Shown: positions 1-7,058 of the stretch, piece after piece
Position numbering within the stretch: the stretch's first letter is position 1
Layout: each line of letters opens with the position of its first letter
Assembly: GCA_002388885.1 (NCBI GenBank)
Contig: DGNI01000072.1
Coordinates: 10,183-19,006, forward strand
Reading direction: 5' to 3'
Length of the DNA: 8,824 nucleotides
Origin: Parvularculaceae bacterium UBA4496
GTDB lineage: Bacteria; Pseudomonadota; Alphaproteobacteria; Caulobacterales; Parvularculaceae
Notes under the pieces: model-generated
Told to the model about the DNA's origin: nothing
Database searches by the model: none
The model's input: only the letters and a program-made list of their open reading frames with translations
Translations under genes and position numbers: made by a program

Positions 1-2
1 GG

Positions 3-659
3 CTGGATGAGCGTCGCGTAATCACCACCAGGCGCCGCCGGTTGAAAGCAGCCCAGGATATTCGTGCTGAAGTTCTGGAGGGCCGCAAAATCTCCGCACC
101 GGGAGTTTTGGTCGCCCGAATTGCAGCGCGGCTGACGGAGCGCATGACGCCGTTTGTTGAACAGATCGAGGACCGGGTCGACGCCGTTGAGGACGAAATT
201 CTGACCGGCGCTGGTGACGGGGTGCGCGCCCGGCTCGCCGATGCGCGTCACGACGCGGTGCTGGTGCGCCGGTTCATTGCGCCGCAGCGCGATGCGGTGA
301 CGCGACTGGCGCAAGATGAGTCTCCGTTGTTCGACGGGACAACCCGCATCGACTTGCGTGAAATCGCCGACCAGGTGACGCGCCTGACAGAAGAAATCGA
401 CGCGACGCGCGAGCGGGCCATGGTGTTGCAGGACCAGCTTACCGATCAGCGTGCGGAGGAAATGAACCGCAACATGATGGTCTTATCGATTGTTGCTGCG
501 ATTTTCCTGCCGCTCGGGTTCCTGACCGGCCTTTTCGGCATCAATGTGGGCGGCATGCCGGGCGTGGATGACCCTGTCGCCTTCTGGATGGTTGTACTCG
601 CCTGCGGTGTTATCGGGCTCGGATTGATCGTAATATTCAGGTTGATGAAATGGCTTTAA
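3..659 (+). CDS. zntB: ZntB/CorA-family divalent metal transporter, 5' partial
   Basis: This is an inner-membrane metal transporter of the CorA superfamily, most like ZntB (zinc transport). The reading frame is open to the left edge of the window, so about 218 residues of the C-terminal part are visible and the true start lies outside; the TTG at 42 is only the first start-like codon and not a credible start. The visible part begins with an Arg-rich segment (RRVITTRRRR) typical of the ZntB cytoplasmic domain. A long charged helical region follows, then two C-terminal transmembrane helices. The first helix ends in LTGLFGINVGG (Gly-Ile-Asn codons at 537-545), the ZntB form of the CorA GMN signature. 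A short stretch follows, then the second helix and the basic tail RLMKWL. The stop overlaps the next gene by 10 bases, which suggests translational coupling. ZntB is preferred over a magnesium CorA because of GIN and the upstream motif; the transported ion cannot be proved from sequence. Confidence 0.88.
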   Translation: MDERRVITTRRRRLKAAQDIRAEVLEGRKISAPGVLVARIAARLTERMTPFVEQIEDRVDAVEDEILTGAGDGVRARLADARHDAVLVRRFIAPQRDAVTRLAQDESPLFDGTTRIDLREIADQVTRLTEEIDATRERAMVLQDQLTDQRAEEMNRNMMVLSIVAAIFLPLGFLTGLFGINVGGMPGVDDPVAFWMVVLACGVIGLGLIVIFRLMKWL

Positions 660-3034
660 GCATGGCGGTAAGGCGGCTGGTTGTCGTTGTCGCGATCCTG
701 TTTGCGCTTGCAGCAGGCGCTGTTTCATCGGCGCAATCCGACCGTTCCGTCAACATCGAGGCGGCAAGCCGGGAGATTGCCGATATCCGGGTTCAGGTCG
801 ATGCTGAAACGCTGGAAGACCCGGAAGCGCTCGAAGTTCAATTGCGTGAACTGCGTGACGACAGCCGCTCACGATTATCGGCCATTGAACGCGAGCTGGC
901 GTCCAATCGTTCCCAGCTTGATCTTTTGGGGCCTGCGCCGGGTGAAAACGATCCGCCCGAAAGCGAAATTATCGCTGAGGAAAGATCCACGCTTGAAGGA
1001 CGGCGCGCGCAACTGAACGGTCAGCGCACGCGGGTGCTGGCGAACATCTATGAAAGTGGTGAACTGCTGGCGCGCATATCGGGCGCGAAAGTCGGCGCGC
1101 TTTATAAATCGCTTGTCACCAGAAGCGCATCACCCTTGGCGCCCGCCGTTTGGGCTGACGCATGGCGTTCCGCCAGCGAAGTTTCCGGACGGGTCGGGCG
1201 ATACTTTACAAACTGGTCGAACAACAAACAGGGCTCAGGCGATTACTCGCCAGCGCTGATCGGCGTCATTGTCGCCATTATCGGCTCGTTCCTGATGTTC
1301 GTTCCGGTGAGCCGCTGGGTGTCGTCGACTTTCTCGGATCAGGTGGAAAAGCGCAAGCCGACGCCGGCGCGGCGTATTTTTGTGGCGGGCATGAAGATGG
1401 TGGCCCGCACCGTTCCCGGCGTCATTGGCGGGCTAATTATTATTGAGACGTTGCGCATTGTCGGCGTTTTAACGGCCGAAGGCGAACAGGCGGCGCGCGC
1501 ATTCTGGGTCAGCGTGCTGGCGATCCTGACGGTTTCAGGTTTCACCGCAGGCTTTTTCTCATCAAAGTCGCCTGAATGGCGAATTGCAGCGATTGATGCG
1601 GCGCGCGGGCGAACGGTCAGCCGGCTCGCCATGGCGATTGTCATCGTCTTTTCCCTGAAAACCCTTTTGGTGACGATTGGCGAAGCGGCGAGGGCGGACG
1701 AAGCGCTCATTCGCGTCACACAGGCAAGCGCCTCGATAGTTATCGGCGTTTTGTTGTTCCTGATCTGCCGCAGCCGGCTTTGGCGTCAGGACGGCGAAGA
1801 AAAAACCAAGGGCGGCGGCTGGCGCCTTGTTCGCCGTTTTGGCCGCGCCATTGCTATTGTAATCAGTGCGGCCGCCCTTGCCGGTTATGTCGCGCTGGCG
1901 GATTTTATAGCGACGCGGATCTGTTTTCTTGCACTGATATTCGGTCTCGCGTGGCTGTTGCGGGCGATGCTGACCGAGCTCGCCTTCCGCGTGCGGGTGC
2001 GCCTTGCCGGTGAAAAAGAAAGTAAGGAAGACGCCGAAGCGGCGTCAAGCAATTTCCGTTTCTGGTCGCTGACGATCATCAACACCTTGTTGATAATAGC
2101 CTTGTTGCCGGTGCTGTTTATACTTTTCGGGGTTCCGGGCGAAACGGTGCGTGACCTTGGCGGGCAGGCGCTTTTCGGATTCAACATCGGCGGCGTGCAC
2201 ATCCCGTCGGTTGCAAAGCTGATCTACGCGATCATTGTGTTTGTTATCGTGATGGCGGCGACGCGGCTGGTGCAGACCGGCGTCAAACGCGGGCCGCTGG
2301 CGCACTCGCGCGCAGACGTTGGTGTTCAGAACTCTCTTATTACCCTGCTCGGCTATGCAGGGCTTGTCGTTGCGCTGTTTCTCGGCATTTCAACGCTCGG
2401 CTTCGATCTTTCCAATCTCGCGCTGATCGCCGGCGCATTATCCGTCGGTATCGGTTTCGGGCTTCAGTCGATCGTCAACAATTTCGTTTCCGGCCTCATT
2501 CTGCTGTTCGAGCGCCCGATCAAGGTTGGCGACTGGATCATCACCACCTCCGGCGAGGGGACGGTGAAAAAAATCAGTGTCCGCTCAACGGAGATCGAAA
2601 CATTCGACCGGGCCTCAATCATTATTCCGAATTCAGAGCTGATTTCGGCCTCGGTCACCAACTGGACGCACAAGAGCAAACTCGGGCGGATCATCGTGCC
2701 TGTCGGGGTCTCCTACAACGCCGATCCCGAAATAGTGAAAGAGATCCTTCTTAAATGCGCTGACGATCATCCGAAGATCATCTCCTATCCTGAACCGTTT
2801 GTGGCCTGGATGGATTTCGGCGCGTCGTCGCTCGATTTTGAACTTCGCGCGTTCCTTCGCGATATATCCGAGGGACTTATGGTGCGCACAGAGTTGCGTT
2901 TTGCAATCTTCAAGGCGCTGGCGGAGGCTGGCATTGAAATTCCGTTCCCGCAGCGCGATGTGCACGTAAAGTCGTGGCCGCAGGAAAGACAGGGCGCCAA
3001 ACCGGAAGATAAAAACGGCGAGTCCGATGCTTGA
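650..3034 (+). CDS. DUF3772 / MscS-type mechanosensitive ion channel
   Basis: This is a large (794 aa) MscS-superfamily channel, expected in the inner membrane as an osmotic safety valve. Residues 1 to about 28 look like a Sec signal peptide (hydrophobic run, then AGAVSSAQS). Residues ~30-190 are a charged, probably coiled-coil periplasmic region that matches the DUF3772 domain found ahead of some MscS channels. About ten to eleven hydrophobic helices follow between ~200 and 620. The pore helix and start of the beta domain are unmistakable: SVGIGFGLQSIVNNF at 598-612, then FERPIKVGDWI, and later IIPNSELISASVTNW. The rest is the MscS beta and C-terminal cytoplasmic domain, with a short hydrophilic tail. 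It is much longer than E. coli MscS (286 aa) and belongs to the larger multi-helix class. The ATG at 650 overlaps zntB by 10 bases; an alternative ATG at 662 has no better ribosome site. The 3' end overlaps the next gene by 8 bases. Confidence 0.93.
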   Translation: MALSMAVRRLVVVVAILFALAAGAVSSAQSDRSVNIEAASREIADIRVQVDAETLEDPEALEVQLRELRDDSRSRLSAIERELASNRSQLDLLGPAPGENDPPESEIIAEERSTLEGRRAQLNGQRTRVLANIYESGELLARISGAKVGALYKSLVTRSASPLAPAVWADAWRSASEVSGRVGRYFTNWSNNKQGSGDYSPALIGVIVAIIGSFLMFVPVSRWVSSTFSDQVEKRKPTPARRIFVAGMKMVARTVPGVIGGLIIIETLRIVGVLTAEGEQAARAFWVSVLAILTVSGFTAGFFSSKSPEWRIAAIDAARGRTVSRLAMAIVIVFSLKTLLVTIGEAARADEALIRVTQASASIVIGVLLFLICRSRLWRQDGEEKTKGGGWRLVRRFGRAIAIVISAAALAGYVALADFIATRICFLALIFGLAWLLRAMLTELAFRVRVRLAGEKESKEDAEAASSNFRFWSLTIINTLLIIALLPVLFILFGVPGETVRDLGGQALFGFNIGGVHIPSVAKLIYAIIVFVIVMAATRLVQTGVKRGPLAHSRADVGVQNSLITLLGYAGLVVALFLGISTLGFDLSNLALIAGALSVGIGFGLQSIVNNFVSGLILLFERPIKVGDWIITTSGEGTVKKISVRSTEIETFDRASIIIPNSELISASVTNWTHKSKLGRIIVPVGVSYNADPEIVKEILLKCADDHPKIISYPEPFVAWMDFGASSLDFELRAFLRDISEGLMVRTELRFAIFKALAEAGIEIPFPQRDVHVKSWPQERQGAKPEDKNGESDA

Positions 3035-3257
3035 ACTCAGGCCGAATTGCGAACGGTGTGACGCCGATCTCGCCCCTGATGCAGCGGCGTATATCTGTAC
3101 GTTTGAATGTACATTCTGTCCGGATTGCGCGCAGGACGCGCTCAAAAACATTTGCCCGAATTGCGGCGGCAACTTTGAAAAGCGGCCGATCCGGCCTGCG
3201 AGCCTGCTTGGAAAGTTTCCACCATCTGAAACGCGAATATTCAAAGGGAAGGGCTGA
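3027..3257 (+). CDS. DUF1272 family putative zinc-binding protein
   Basis: This is a 76-residue cytoplasmic protein that matches the DUF1272 family, whose function is unknown. It opens with MLELRPNCERC, as family members do, and contains CTFECTFC and CPNCGG followed by KRPIRP, also family hallmarks. Eight cysteines stand at residues 8, 11, 24, 28, 31, 34, 43 and 46, arranged like two four-Cys metal sites of treble-clef or RING-like spacing; zinc binding is an inference from this spacing. The C-terminal ~20 residues (after RPIRP) are an extension with no recognised motif. The ATG at 3027 lies within the last codons of the channel gene (8-base overlap), with a GGCGAG element just upstream. The next gene begins 3 bases after the stop. 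Confidence 0.9.
   Translation: MLELRPNCERCDADLAPDAAAYICTFECTFCPDCAQDALKNICPNCGGNFEKRPIRPASLLGKFPPSETRIFKGKG
3249..3253 (+). promoter_or_regulatory. Shine-Dalgarno of the small membrane protein gene
   Basis: AAGGG lies seven bases before the ATG at 3261. It sits in the last codons of the DUF1272 gene, so the ribosome finishing that gene terminates on top of the start of the next one. This supports the ATG at 3261 and coupling of the two genes. Confidence 0.6.
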
Positions 3258-3260
3258 TCC

Positions 3261-3680
3261 ATGTCCACATGGTTGATGGCGGCTGGGGCTTTGCCTTTCA
3301 TACTTCTTGGCGCGCTGCATTTCAGGATGACGGTGGTTGACCTCAAAGCGCCGCAGAAATTCGCGCCAGCCAAGCCCGGGTTGCTTGAGGAGTTACAAAA
3401 CACCCGGATGAATTTCCGTAAGGATCTGAAAAACTTCTGGCTGACATATCTCGGGTTTCATTTCAGTCACAGCATCGGCCTGATGTTTTACGGGGCTGTC
3501 GTCATGTACTGCGCGCTGGTTCGGCCGGATATTTTTGGCGATATGACGGTTCGGCTCGCCATTGTCATCGTCGGCGCATCTTATGTATTCATGGCGCGAA
3601 TGTTCTGGTTTATCATTCCGCTTATCGGCTCTCTCGTTGGCGTTTCGCTCATCGCCATCGGCATGGCCATGCGCTTTTAG
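3261..3680 (+). CDS. Small four-helix membrane protein of unknown function
   Basis: This is a 139-residue predicted inner-membrane protein with no function I can assign. It has a hydrophobic helix at about 3-20, a basic, polar linker (~22-60) containing PAKPGLLEELQNT, and three more helices at about 62-87, 98-114 and 116-137. The conserved-looking segment GFHFSHSIG (65-73), at the head of the second helix, resembles the G-F-N-x-S-H-S-x-G pattern I recall from a widespread family of small uncharacterised four-helix proteins (possibly the LIC_13387 group); that family link is from memory and is uncertain. The His residues in this motif (H67, H70), together with H20, are the only obvious candidate ligands. 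The gene lies between DUF1272 and the FAH-family gene, 3 and 16 bases away, and has a good Shine-Dalgarno. Confidence 0.82.
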   Translation: MSTWLMAAGALPFILLGALHFRMTVVDLKAPQKFAPAKPGLLEELQNTRMNFRKDLKNFWLTYLGFHFSHSIGLMFYGAVVMYCALVRPDIFGDMTVRLAIVIVGASYVFMARMFWFIIPLIGSLVGVSLIAIGMAMRF

Positions 3681-3696
3681 GTGCGAGATTAATAAA

Positions 3697-4380
3697 ATGA
3701 GTTTCGTTTTTGATCCGCCGCCACAGCCAACGGTCGGCGTAAAGGGCGGGGGGCTGTTTCCGGTTCGCCGGATTTTCTGTATCGGCCGCAACTATGCGGA
3801 TCACGTGCGTGAGATGGGCGGTGACCCGAAATCTTCGCCGCCGGTGTTTTTTACCAAGCCGGCTGACGCCGTCGCGCCGGGCGGCGCCGAAATCCCTTAC
3901 GCCCAGGCGACGACGAACCTGCATTTCGAGGGCGAGCTCGTCGTTGCGCTTAAAAGCGGCGGGAAAGATATCGCCTCTGAAGATGACGCAAACGCTTTGA
4001 TCTACGGCTATGCAGCGGGCTGCGATCTGACCCGGCGCGATCATCAGACGCGGTCGAAAGACGCCGGCGCGCCCTGGGACACCGCAAAAGGCTTCGACAA
4101 TTCAGCGCCGGTTGGCGTGATCGTCCCGGCCGACGCGTGCGATCTTGAAAACGCGCGGCTGCGGACCTTCGTGAATGACGAACAGCGTCAGGATGCGCCG
4201 CTCGATCAGATGATCTGGCGCATCCCGGAAATCATCGTTGCACTGTCCCAGCAATTTGAGTTGAAACCCGGTGATCTCATTTTTACGGGCACGCCGGAAG
4301 GGGTCGGGCCGCTCCTGCCGGGAGACAAAATTAACATCAGTATCGGCGATACTCTTTCCCTTGAATTCAGCATTGTCTGA
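3697..4380 (+). CDS. FAH-family hydrolase, fumarylpyruvate hydrolase-like
   Basis: This is a 227-residue cytoplasmic enzyme of the fumarylacetoacetate hydrolase (FAH) family, which cleaves C-C bonds in acylpyruvates or decarboxylates oxaloacetate, with a divalent metal. The region IFCIGRNYADHVREMGGDP through FFTKPADAV is most like fumarylpyruvate hydrolases (gentisate/salicylate pathway) and FAHD1. Compared by eye with FAHD1, the catalytic set is intact: His36/Glu39 dyad, metal ligands Glu78 and Glu80 (HFEGELVV) and Asp110 (GCDLTRRD), Lys131 (TAKGFD), and the C-terminal TGTPEGVG at 197-204. The length is normal for the short subgroup. The ATG at 3697 gives the expected N-terminus; the frame extends upstream only into the previous gene. 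No other aromatic-degradation gene is nearby, so the real substrate is unclear; acylpyruvase or oxaloacetate decarboxylase activity is as likely as a gentisate role. Confidence 0.92.
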   Translation: MSFVFDPPPQPTVGVKGGGLFPVRRIFCIGRNYADHVREMGGDPKSSPPVFFTKPADAVAPGGAEIPYAQATTNLHFEGELVVALKSGGKDIASEDDANALIYGYAAGCDLTRRDHQTRSKDAGAPWDTAKGFDNSAPVGVIVPADACDLENARLRTFVNDEQRQDAPLDQMIWRIPEIIVALSQQFELKPGDLIFTGTPEGVGPLLPGDKINISIGDTLSLEFSIV

Positions 4381-4381
4381 C

Positions 4382-5317
4382 TTGGCGCGCCTTTTCCCGC
4401 TCCTGAAGTCGCCTAAAGTTCAGGGCCATTTGGCCATGGCGCTGTTTGCGCTTTTGATCGCGGGCTCCTTTTCGCTGGGCGCGCGCGCGGCGCCATTTAT
4501 CGAATCCGGCGCGCTGAACGCCATTCGTTTTGCATTCGCTGTCATCCTTATGGGCGTCGTCATGCTCGCTTCAACGTCATCAGGTTCCCGGCGTGCGGCT
4601 TTGCGTCCGAAAGCCTTGTGGCGGTTTGGCGTGCTTGGTGCGTTGATGGGTTTTTATTTCATCACCATGTTTCTGGCGTTGAAAGTAACAGACCCTGTAT
4701 CCACGGGGGCGGTGTTCACATTGATGCCGCTCATGACTGCCGGTTTTGCTTATCTGTTTCTGAGGCAAGTCGCGGGCCCGACCTTGTTGGCAAGCCTCGT
4801 GGTTGCCGCCGCCGGGGCGGTCTGGGTAATCTTTCGTGGCGACATCGATGCGCTTTTGTCTTTTGACGTGGGGCGGGGGGAGACAATCTTTTTCTTCGGA
4901 TGCATGGCGCATGGCGCCTATGCGCCGCTTGTAAAGCGCTTTAACCGCGGAGAGGCCGTTACAGTTTTCACGTTCTGGACGCTGATCGGGGCGCTTGTCT
5001 GCATTTGCATTTATGCAATGCCGGAAATTTTCTCGACCGACTGGCGGCGCTTACCGATCATTGTCTGGACAACCATCGCCTATCTGGCGGTTTTTACGAC
5101 TGCAGCGACATTCTTCTTGCTTCAGTTCGCGGCCATGCGCATCCCATCCAGCAAGGCGATCGCATATGGCTACCTGACCCCGGTCTATATTATCATGCTT
5201 GAGGGGCTCGCCGGGGCCGGGTGGGCGAGCTTTTCTGTTATGGCTGGCGCGTTTGTGACAGTCGCCGGACTTGTCATTCTTGTCGCTTCGCCGGAAAAGC
5301 AACTTCATGAACGCTGA
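4382..5317 (+). CDS. EamA/DMT-superfamily permease
   Basis: This is a probable inner-membrane transporter of the drug/metabolite transporter superfamily (EamA domains, formerly DUF6), usually an exporter or importer of small metabolites; the substrate cannot be told. With the chosen start it has about 311 residues and roughly ten hydrophobic helices in two repeats. The first repeat covers HLAMALFALL through WVIFRGDID. The second runs from the TIFFFGCMAHGAYAPLVKR helix to GLVILVAS. The signature at the end of repeat two is typical: a helix, then RIPSSKAIAYGYLTPVY. The start is uncertain. No ATG or GTG lies near the end of the previous gene; candidates are TTG at 4361, 4373 or 4382, and an ATG at 4436. 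TTG 4382 is chosen because it keeps a short basic N-terminus before helix one. Starting at the ATG would leave that helix with no flanking positive charge. The 3' end overlaps the next gene by 11 bases. Confidence 0.85.
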   Translation: MARLFPLLKSPKVQGHLAMALFALLIAGSFSLGARAAPFIESGALNAIRFAFAVILMGVVMLASTSSGSRRAALRPKALWRFGVLGALMGFYFITMFLALKVTDPVSTGAVFTLMPLMTAGFAYLFLRQVAGPTLLASLVVAAAGAVWVIFRGDIDALLSFDVGRGETIFFFGCMAHGAYAPLVKRFNRGEAVTVFTFWTLIGALVCICIYAMPEIFSTDWRRLPIIVWTTIAYLAVFTTAATFFLLQFAAMRIPSSKAIAYGYLTPVYIIMLEGLAGAGWASFSVMAGAFVTVAGLVILVASPEKQLHER

Positions 5318-5777
5318 ACAAAAATCCGCCCGATACGCTGAAGTCGAAAAAGAAATCGCCGCCGTAATTGAGGGCGAGACGCATCTCATCGCGCGCATGG
5401 CGACAGTCTCGAACATTCTCCACCACGCGTTCGATCATTATTTCTGGACGGGCTTTTATCTGGTCGATCCGGAAAAGCCGGATGAGCTGGTGATCGGTCC
5501 TTATCAGGGCAGCATGGGCTGTTTGCGCATTCCTTTTGGCAAGGGCGTATGCGGCGCGGCGGCGGCAACACGCGAAACGCATCTTGTCGAAGACGTCCAC
5601 GCCTTTCCTGACCACATCGTCTGCGACGCCCGCTCGGAGTCGGAAATCGTCGTGCCGGTTGTCAACAGCGCGGGCGAACTTATCGCCGTCTTCGATGTAG
5701 ACAGTGATAAGAAGGCGATGTTCGACGAGATTGACCGGCGCGGGCTGGAAACTATTCTGCGTCAGGCATTTGCCTGA
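5307..5777 (+). CDS. msrC: Free methionine-(R)-sulfoxide reductase (GAF domain)
   Basis: This is a 156-residue single-GAF-domain enzyme that reduces free methionine-(R)-sulfoxide to methionine, with thioredoxin as the usual reductant, and so repairs oxidised free methionine in the cytoplasm. The family (E. coli YebR/MsrC) is recognised by three redox cysteines, seen here at Cys72, Cys82 and Cys106 in GCLRIPFGKGVCG and HIVCDARSESEIVVPV. Their spacing matches that of the E. coli protein as I remember it (Cys84, Cys94, Cys118). HYFWTGFYLVD at 44-54 and the AVFDVDS strand near the C-terminus complete the fold. The ATG at 5307 fits homologues; the frame runs upstream into the permease gene, but an earlier start would add only an unrelated leader. 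It overlaps the permease by 11 bases and leads on, after 24 bases, to the serine hydrolase. Confidence 0.95.
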   Translation: MNAEQKSARYAEVEKEIAAVIEGETHLIARMATVSNILHHAFDHYFWTGFYLVDPEKPDELVIGPYQGSMGCLRIPFGKGVCGAAAATRETHLVEDVHAFPDHIVCDARSESEIVVPVVNSAGELIAVFDVDSDKKAMFDEIDRRGLETILRQAFA

Positions 5778-5786
5778 TCCGCCGCT

Positions 5787-5793
5787 GAAGGGG
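5787..5793 (+). promoter_or_regulatory. Shine-Dalgarno that decides the serine hydrolase start
   Basis: GAAGGGG is the strongest ribosome site seen in the window. It lies eight bases before the GTG at 5802 but only two bases before the TTG at 5796, so GTG 5802 is the likelier start. Confidence 0.65.
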
Positions 5794-5801
5794 CCTTGTT
5801 C

Positions 5802-7058
5802 GTGAATTACTGGAAACTGCTGGTCTGCGCCTTTGCAGCGCTGACGCTAGCCGCCTGCATGGCGAAAGAAGCGCCGGTTTCGGATGCTGCCGAAGTCGAT
5901 GTGTCGCATCTGGAGCGCATCGAATCCGTTTTGCAGGAAGAAGTGGATGACGGCGTCCGCGCCGGGTTTGTCGCGCTCGTCGCGACCAAAAACGGCGTCG
6001 CTTATCAGACTGCCGTCGGCATGGCTGATCCTTACAACGATATTCCCATGGCGGCGAACACCAGATTTCTCATCGCCAGCATGACCAAACCGATCGTGAC
6101 AGCAGCGATGATGCAGCTTGTGGATCGGGGCGAGGTCGCGCTTAACGACCCGGCTTCGTTGTACATTCCATCGTTTGCCAATGTGGCGGTCGCCGTCTCG
6201 CATTCTGCGAATGAGGAAGGCGAGTTTGAGACGCGCCCGCCGTCACGCGCCATCACCATACATGACCTGCTGACCCATATGTCCGGGCTTGGTTACGTGT
6301 TCGACTCCGAAACAGACCTTGGCAAGGCCTATCTCGCTGCTGATCTCTACGGCAAGGGAGAGAGCCTCGCGGAAAGAATCGAAAAGCTTACTACTCTGCC
6401 GCTTTATGAAGATCCCGGCACGAAGTGGCGATACAGTTTTTCGACGGATGTCGTCGGCCGCATCATCGAAATCGCCAGCGGCATGAATCTCGAGCAGTAT
6501 TTGAAAACTAACATGTTCACGCCGCTTGGCATGAATGACACCGAATTCTTTCTGGATGAAACCGATTTCGAACGGCTGGCGGCGGTCAACGCATTCGATG
6601 AAAACGGCCGGATGGTTCGCGCCGAGGGGGTCGGTGATGAAGGGTTTGGCGTCATGTCCGGCGGCGGCGGTCTGATTTCAACGGCGCCGGATTACGCGCG
6701 GTTTATGATCATGCTGCTGAACGACGGAACTCTGGATGGCGCGCGTATATTGTCACCGGCCAGCGTCAAATTGATGATGAGCGAACATACGCCGTTTGAA
6801 GCGTTGCCGGACAACTGGAAGCGGGACGGCATCACCTTCGGTCTGGGCGGAGCGATCATTCAAACGCCCGGCTATTTCGGCCGCGCCGTTGCAGAAGGTG
6901 AATGGGGCTGGTCGGGTCTTTGGGATACGTCGTTTTTCATAACGCCCAAGCTTGGCGTCGCAGAGGTATTGCTGGCGCAAACTGTTCCTGGCCCGCATAC
7001 GCCGCCATCGCGCGCGCGGGACCGCGTTAGAGCGATAACTTACGGTGCTTTGGAATAA
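5802..7058 (+). CDS. Serine hydrolase lipoprotein, beta-lactamase/class C PBP fold
   Basis: This is a 418-residue secreted serine hydrolase of the beta-lactamase/class C penicillin-binding-protein fold (Pfam Beta-lactamase type), a group that includes esterases, D-aminopeptidases and PBP-like enzymes. The N-terminus NYWKLLVCAFAALTLAAC is a lipoprotein signal: the lipobox LAAC puts the lipidated Cys at residue 19, so the protein is probably anchored in the envelope facing the periplasm. The SxxK nucleophile motif is SMTK (Ser93, Lys96), followed by the family segment LLTHMSGLGY. The second motif is Tyr211 (WRYSFSTDVVGR), where YSF replaces the YxN of true lactamases. The third is GWSG (369-372), in place of KTG. 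These changes argue for an esterase or peptidase and against antibiotic resistance. The start is GTG 5802, chosen from its ribosome site; TTG 5796 would add two residues. It is the last + strand gene, ending 12 bases from a converging gene. Confidence 0.92.
   Translation: MNYWKLLVCAFAALTLAACMAKEAPVSDAAEVDVSHLERIESVLQEEVDDGVRAGFVALVATKNGVAYQTAVGMADPYNDIPMAANTRFLIASMTKPIVTAAMMQLVDRGEVALNDPASLYIPSFANVAVAVSHSANEEGEFETRPPSRAITIHDLLTHMSGLGYVFDSETDLGKAYLAADLYGKGESLAERIEKLTTLPLYEDPGTKWRYSFSTDVVGRIIEIASGMNLEQYLKTNMFTPLGMNDTEFFLDETDFERLAAVNAFDENGRMVRAEGVGDEGFGVMSGGGGLISTAPDYARFMIMLLNDGTLDGARILSPASVKLMMSEHTPFEALPDNWKRDGITFGLGGAIIQTPGYFGRAVAEGEWGWSGLWDTSFFITPKLGVAEVLLAQTVPGPHTPPSRARDRVRAITYGALE

Noticed and set aside
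3096..3113. Inverted repeat TGTAC-N8-GTACA that could look like an operator
   Set aside because: It lies inside the DUF1272 coding region where it encodes the conserved Cys-rich segment, and no promoter elements surround it; coding constraint explains it.
2633..3403. Long open frame (256 codons) on the - strand
   Set aside because: It runs across the end of the channel gene, all of the DUF1272 gene and the start of the membrane protein gene, all of which are supported by family motifs; its protein shows low-complexity, basic, shadow-like composition.
3562..3696. N-terminal extension of the FAH-family gene from an upstream ATG
   Set aside because: The extension overlaps most of the end of the preceding membrane protein gene and resembles nothing; homologues start near the ATG at 3697.
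4271..4381. Upstream GTG start for the permease gene
   Set aside because: It would overlap the FAH gene by 110 bases and add a basic leader that is only the shadow of the FAH C-terminus.
5802..7058. Antibiotic-resistance beta-lactamase
   Set aside because: Only the SxxK motif is lactamase-like; the YxN and KTG motifs are replaced, as in esterase and peptidase relatives, and the chromosomal setting shows no mobility genes.
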